Positions 62,397 through 64,000 of a stretch of 64,000 bases of DNA are shown here, one piece after another. Source of the stretch: Pseudomonas fluorescens (lineage in GTDB: Bacteria; Pseudomonadota; Gammaproteobacteria; Pseudomonadales; Pseudomonadaceae); the NCBI RefSeq assembly GCF_902498195.1, contig NZ_CABVIY010000008.1, forward strand, positions 186,001-250,000, read 5' to 3'. The notes below the pieces were generated by a model. The model was not told where the DNA came from and ran no database searches. It worked only from the letters and a program-made list of their open reading frames with translations. The translations under genes were made by a program, and so were the position numbers. Position 1 is the stretch's first letter. Every line of letters begins with the position of its first letter.

Positions 62397-64000
62397 TGGG
62401 TAGCTCCTGGCTGAGCGGTTTGACGCGACGGCGCGGGATCAGCCGGCAACGTGAACGTACGCAGGTCAATGGTCGGCGCATTGCTGCTGCCGCCCAGACG
62501 ATGATCGAGCACCAGCAACCTGGCATTGGCCAGGCCCTGGGAAAGTTGACTGAGGTACTGTTCCAGCACGAAAGCCTGGCCGGCACTGGCGTACGCTTTT
62601 TGCTCGGCGCTGAATTTGAGGTCGGCCACTTGCGCGCCTGCGTTGATTTCCCGAGCGCTGGCCGTGGCCTGGTCGCGGGCCATGCTGGCCTGCAACTGCG
62701 CCTGGTGGGTGGCTTCGGCGGCTGCGCCTCGTTCCCGGGCGATCAGCGCCTGCGCACCGATCTGCGCCGCTTGCACGCCGTGATAGGCATTGGCGGCCCC
62801 GGCAGGTGGGTGAATCGCTTCGACCACCGTGGCGAGAATTTCTACGCCACTGTCGAGTTTCTGCAGGTCCGCCTGCACTGCACAGCCGATCTCTTCGGCA
62901 AGCCCTACCCGGTCCTCGCCCAGCAAACCGTCGAGGGTGCGCGACGCAAAGTCGTGAACCAGAATGCGGCTGGCCGTGCTGCGGATCAGGGTCGACACAT
63001 CCGCGCTGTTGTACGTCGCCGCCAGTGCCGCCTGATCGCTCAGGCCGATGCGATAGACGAAGCGAACATCCATGTTCACGATCTGGAATCCTTGCTTGTC
63101 GGCTCGGCTGCTGGCGATCACTTGGGACTTGTCGTTCACATGGCTGGCGTCCCACAAGCGGTTGGCCGTGATCGGCGCCGGACCTTCGGCGGGGTCGGCC
63201 TGGCTCGGTGCCGACGTTTCGCCGACACTGGTGGCCAGTTCGTGAACCACGCCATTCTCGACACTCAGCACCCGGCCCAGTGGCCACGGCAAACCCGCGT
63301 GCAAACCGGGACCAAACACTGCCACCGGTTTGCCGAAACGCTCGTAAATGCCGCGCCCTTGCAGCGGTATTTCGTGGATACCCGTGAGTGACCAGCCAAC
63401 GATAGCGATCACCGCCAGCACCGGCAGAAACGCACGGCGCATATAGGTGAACGCCCAGATTTGCCGCAAATCGATGCCGAAGCGGTTGTGCAACTCGTGT
63501 TGCAGCGCCAGCAACGGCTGGGGTGGCCAGCGCAACAGGTCAGCCACAAAACTGCGCGCCAGCAACGCCGGTTCCAGTTGATCGCGTCGGGGGCTGAACA
63601 ATGACAACACGGCGCGTAACAGCAACTCCACGGCGACGAGCCCTGGCAGTAAACCGATCAGCACCGCCAGACGCACGGGCCAGACCGACGTTTCATTGCC
63701 GAGCAACAGACACAACGCACCCAGCACCAGGCTGATGATCGCGACCCGCGTCAGCTGCGCCAACGACCCGGCTTCAGGCCACTGGGCGGCGTTTTCCTGC
63801 GCCAGCTGGCGCTCAAGCACCAGCAAGCTGAACGCCAGCAACAACGCCAGCGCCCCGCCGACAGTGGCCGACAAACCCAGCGCCGTGGGCGGCAAGCCAA
63901 GGTTCCACACCTGTTTGACGCACAGCAGCGCCAGCAATGCCCAACCGCCGAGCCACAGCGTCGGCGCACCGATCTGTTTGAGCAGGTCAAGCCAGCGTTG
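62393..64000 (-). CDS. Large SPFH/HflK-like multi-pass membrane protein (copy 1), N-terminus beyond window
   Basis: The frame is open to base 64000, so the true start lies outside; 535 residues are visible. The N-terminal third holds about four hydrophobic segments (LWLGGWALLALLCVKQVW, LGLSATVGGALALLLAFSLL and two more), then another helix (YMRRAFLPVLAVIAIVGWSL). A band 7 domain follows (about 210-400, PLQGRGIYERFGKPVAVFGPG) and then an Ala/Gln-rich helix (AQLQASMARDQATASAREIN). The extra N-terminal membrane domain is absent from E. coli HflK. The stop overlaps the next SPFH gene (ATGA). Confidence 0.85.
   Translation of the reverse strand, partial: QRWLDLLKQIGAPTLWLGGWALLALLCVKQVWNLGLPPTALGLSATVGGALALLLAFSLLVLERQLAQENAAQWPEAGSLAQLTRVAIISLVLGALCLLLGNETSVWPVRLAVLIGLLPGLVAVELLLRAVLSLFSPRRDQLEPALLARSFVADLLRWPPQPLLALQHELHNRFGIDLRQIWAFTYMRRAFLPVLAVIAIVGWSLTGIHEIPLQGRGIYERFGKPVAVFGPGLHAGLPWPLGRVLSVENGVVHELATSVGETSAPSQADPAEGPAPITANRLWDASHVNDKSQVIASSRADKQGFQIVNMDVRFVYRIGLSDQAALAATYNSADVSTLIRSTASRILVHDFASRTLDGLLGEDRVGLAEEIGCAVQADLQKLDSGVEILATVVEAIHPPAGAANAYHGVQAAQIGAQALIARERGAAAEATHQAQLQASMARDQATASAREINAGAQVADLKFSAEQKAYASAGQAFVLEQYLSQLSQGLANARLLVLDHRLGGSSNAPTIDLRTFTLPADPAPSRQTAQPGATH

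Overview
The window is chromosomal DNA of a fluorescens-group Pseudomonas. This rests on the GC-rich codon use, the many pseudomonad REP/REPIN palindromes (two families), and the gene order: pstC-pstS, purEK, aspA, the two-subunit pyruvate carboxylase with its LysR regulator, uvrD, pdxY, cls-cfa. Most of these sit near the replication origin in known Pseudomonas chromosomes (from memory, no search run). No rRNA, tRNA, CRISPR array, prophage or insertion sequence was recognised.

Layout. 1-3078: phosphate uptake (pstC partial, pstS), each gene with its own Pho box. 3.2-13 kb: housekeeping (MHS-family transporter, thioesterase, sugar-phosphate mutarotase, DUF3299 protein, GlsB-type membrane protein, purK, purE, HypT-like LysR, aspA, asparaginase) with REPINs between transcription units. 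13.2-16.6 kb: an acetylpolyamine module (AraC regulator, acetylpolyamine amidohydrolase, polyamine-binding protein) with perfect Crc/Hfq-type motifs at both structural gene starts. 16.7-21.3 kb: a 1524-residue toxin-like protein of the DUF6543/dermonecrotic-toxin type.

21.3-28 kb is the most unusual part. A four-gene operon encodes a lysine-2,3-aminomutase-family radical SAM/PLP enzyme, an ATP-grasp amino-acid ligase, a PF10014-type 2-oxoglutarate/Fe dioxygenase and an MFS exporter. It looks like a small pathway for a beta-amino-acid (di)peptide. On the left is a decayed fragment of a MocR-type regulator; on the right is an intact MocR regulator in the same orientation, whose linker is encoded by a 12-bp tandem repeat of DnaA-box-like 9-mers. 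Divergent from that regulator are a PaiB-like protein and two GNAT acetyltransferases.

30-42 kb: pyruvate carboxylase (oadA/pycA), its LysR regulator, a small Arg-rich protein, an RpiR/HexR-like regulator that lacks an adjacent zwf, a small AT-rich orphan gene, a membrane GGDEF-EAL protein, uvrD and an EamA protein. 42-47.9 kb: Tim44-like protein, SMI1/KNR4 protein, Kef-type antiporter, thioesterase, pdxY, DUF3301 protein.

47.9-54.9 kb: a zinc-starvation island. It has two COG0523 GTPases, a Zur-box-like palindrome between zigA and folE2, a zinc-type ABC transporter, and a threonyl-tRNA-synthetase-like protein from which the catalytic core has been removed in frame. 55-64 kb: DUF3617 protein, cardiolipin synthase and cyclopropane synthase (convergent, overlapping stops), then a tightly coupled operon of three SPFH/HflK-HflC-like membrane proteins and a P1B-type ATPase that runs off the right edge.
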